A DNA stretch of 16,507 nt, from NCBI GenBank assembly GCA_964520045.1, contig CAZFMJ010000067.1, forward strand, positions 1-16,507, given 5' to 3'. This document shows positions 16,090 through 16,507 of this stretch, piece after piece. Source of the stretch: CAZFMJ01 sp964520045. GTDB taxonomy: Bacteria; Elusimicrobiota; Elusimicrobia; Elusimicrobiales; CAZFMJ01. Each line of letters opens with the position of its first letter. The stretch's first letter is position 1. A program made the position numbers and the translations under genes. The notes under the pieces were generated by a model, which was not told the DNA's origin, ran no database searches, and worked only from the letters and a program-made list of their open reading frames with translations.

Positions 16090-16175
16090 CTGAAGTCCCC
16101 AGTTTCCAAGTCCCCAGTCTCCAGTTCTTTATCTTGCTGGTGATATGGGCCGCTGGTGACTGGTCACTGGTAACT
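16090..16175 (+). repeat. Two heptad tracts in the TPR-dprA gap
   Basis: At about 16095-16127 the plus strand reads AGTCCCC, AGTTTCC, (A), AGTCCCC, AGTCTCC. At about 16154-16174 it reads TGGTGAC, TGGTCAC, TGGTAAC. The second tract contains near-palindromic GTGAC/GTCAC pieces. The two tracts account for most of the 138-nt gap 16063-16200, in which no gene or clear promoter was seen. Confidence 0.7.
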
Positions 16176-16200
16176 TCTCAATACAGCCTATTCACCTGCT

Positions 16201-16507
16201 CTACCGATACCTAAACTGTTCTTCATTCCTTTTTGCTATGGGAGCGCTGGAATGCCCGGGATAAAGCTCAAGAAATTTACTAAAATCATCATGCGCTTCT
16301 TTATACTTGTGAATAAATTTGTAAGCCTGACCGCGCCTTATAAGCGCCTGCGGATTATAAGACGAGTTTTCATGATTAGCCAAAAGCTGGGAAAAGGCTG
16401 TTATAGCTTTATCATTTTCGTCGCGCAGATAATGATACATTCCCACAGCATAATCTATTTTTTCCGAAAAAACGGATGCCTTATTATCCGCCGACCACTT
16501 TAGGAAA
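16201..16507 (-). CDS. TPR-repeat protein, C-terminal 102 residues (partial, N-terminus outside window)
   Basis: The frame is open from the right edge to TAG at 16201-16203. The visible part contains tandem tetratricopeptide-like helices: YAVGMYHYLRDENDKAITAF, then YNPQALIRRGQAYKFIHKYK, and EAHDDFSKFLELYPGHSSAP. This 'ELYP' pattern is typical of TPR proteins such as the BamD/YbgF type of envelope proteins, but no lipobox or other N-terminal sequence is available to decide. The GTG at 16446 is internal, because homologous-looking sequence (KWSADNKASVFSEKIDYA) continues upstream of it. It lies upstream of dprA in the same direction and is separated from it by heptad repeats. Confidence 0.85.
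   Translation of the reverse strand, partial: FLKWSADNKASVFSEKIDYAVGMYHYLRDENDKAITAFSQLLANHENSSYNPQALIRRGQAYKFIHKYKEAHDDFSKFLELYPGHSSAPIAKRNEEQFRYR

Noticed and set aside
16090..16175. Possible CRISPR array or attachment site
   Set aside because: Units are 7 nt without spacers and no cas genes are near; they fit heptad repeats instead.

Overview
The window reads almost entirely on the minus strand. It looks like a bacterial chromosome segment, probably a metagenome-assembled one. A DprA–TopA–XerC housekeeping cluster sits next to a secreted giant protein of bacterial Ig-like repeats. Short heptanucleotide repeats lie between genes and there is a decayed 23S-intervening-sequence-type four-helix gene. 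This mix, and the style of the Ig repeats (aspartate, proline-threonine-alanine, then a Trp-rich 'yWnG..W' segment and 'Y.l.vRA.D.agN'), resembles Elusimicrobiota or a related uncultured Gram-negative lineage. That placement is inference; no 16S or marker set is present.

Layout from right to left (direction of transcription). At 16507-16201 is the C-terminal part of a TPR protein that runs off the window. At 16062-14881 is dprA, followed after 15 nt by topA (14865-12409). A 292-nt gap made of heptads and purine/pyrimidine-biased DNA follows, then xerC (12116-11184). Immediately after xerC are the remains of a four-helix-bundle (IVP/S23-like) gene, broken by a frameshift and stops.

A separate transcription unit begins at about 10885. 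It has a near-consensus sigma70-type promoter (TTGACA, 16 nt, TATACT with an extended -10) and a 14-bp perfect palindrome just upstream. Next come a GEMM-I-type cyclic dinucleotide riboswitch (about 10850-10760) and a very long intrinsic terminator hairpin (10732-10667). Then follow a small exported HEAT-repeat protein (10595-9822) and, overlapping its stop codon by 11 nt, a giant exported protein. The giant gene is open without a stop from 9832 to the left edge (at least 3277 codons). It has a signal peptide, a beta-propeller-like head, two IPT/TIG-like domains and about 19 Ig-like repeats of about 136 residues.

The most notable point is the riboswitch. It appears to carry A rather than G at the position equivalent to G20 of the Vc2 c-di-GMP aptamer, the substitution known from Geobacter-type GEMM-I variants that sense 3',3'-cGAMP. 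The working hypothesis is that a cyclic dinucleotide (cGAMP or c-di-GMP) controls readthrough into an operon for a giant surface or adhesive protein and a periplasmic HEAT-repeat partner. I found no tRNA, rRNA, CRISPR array or insertion sequence.
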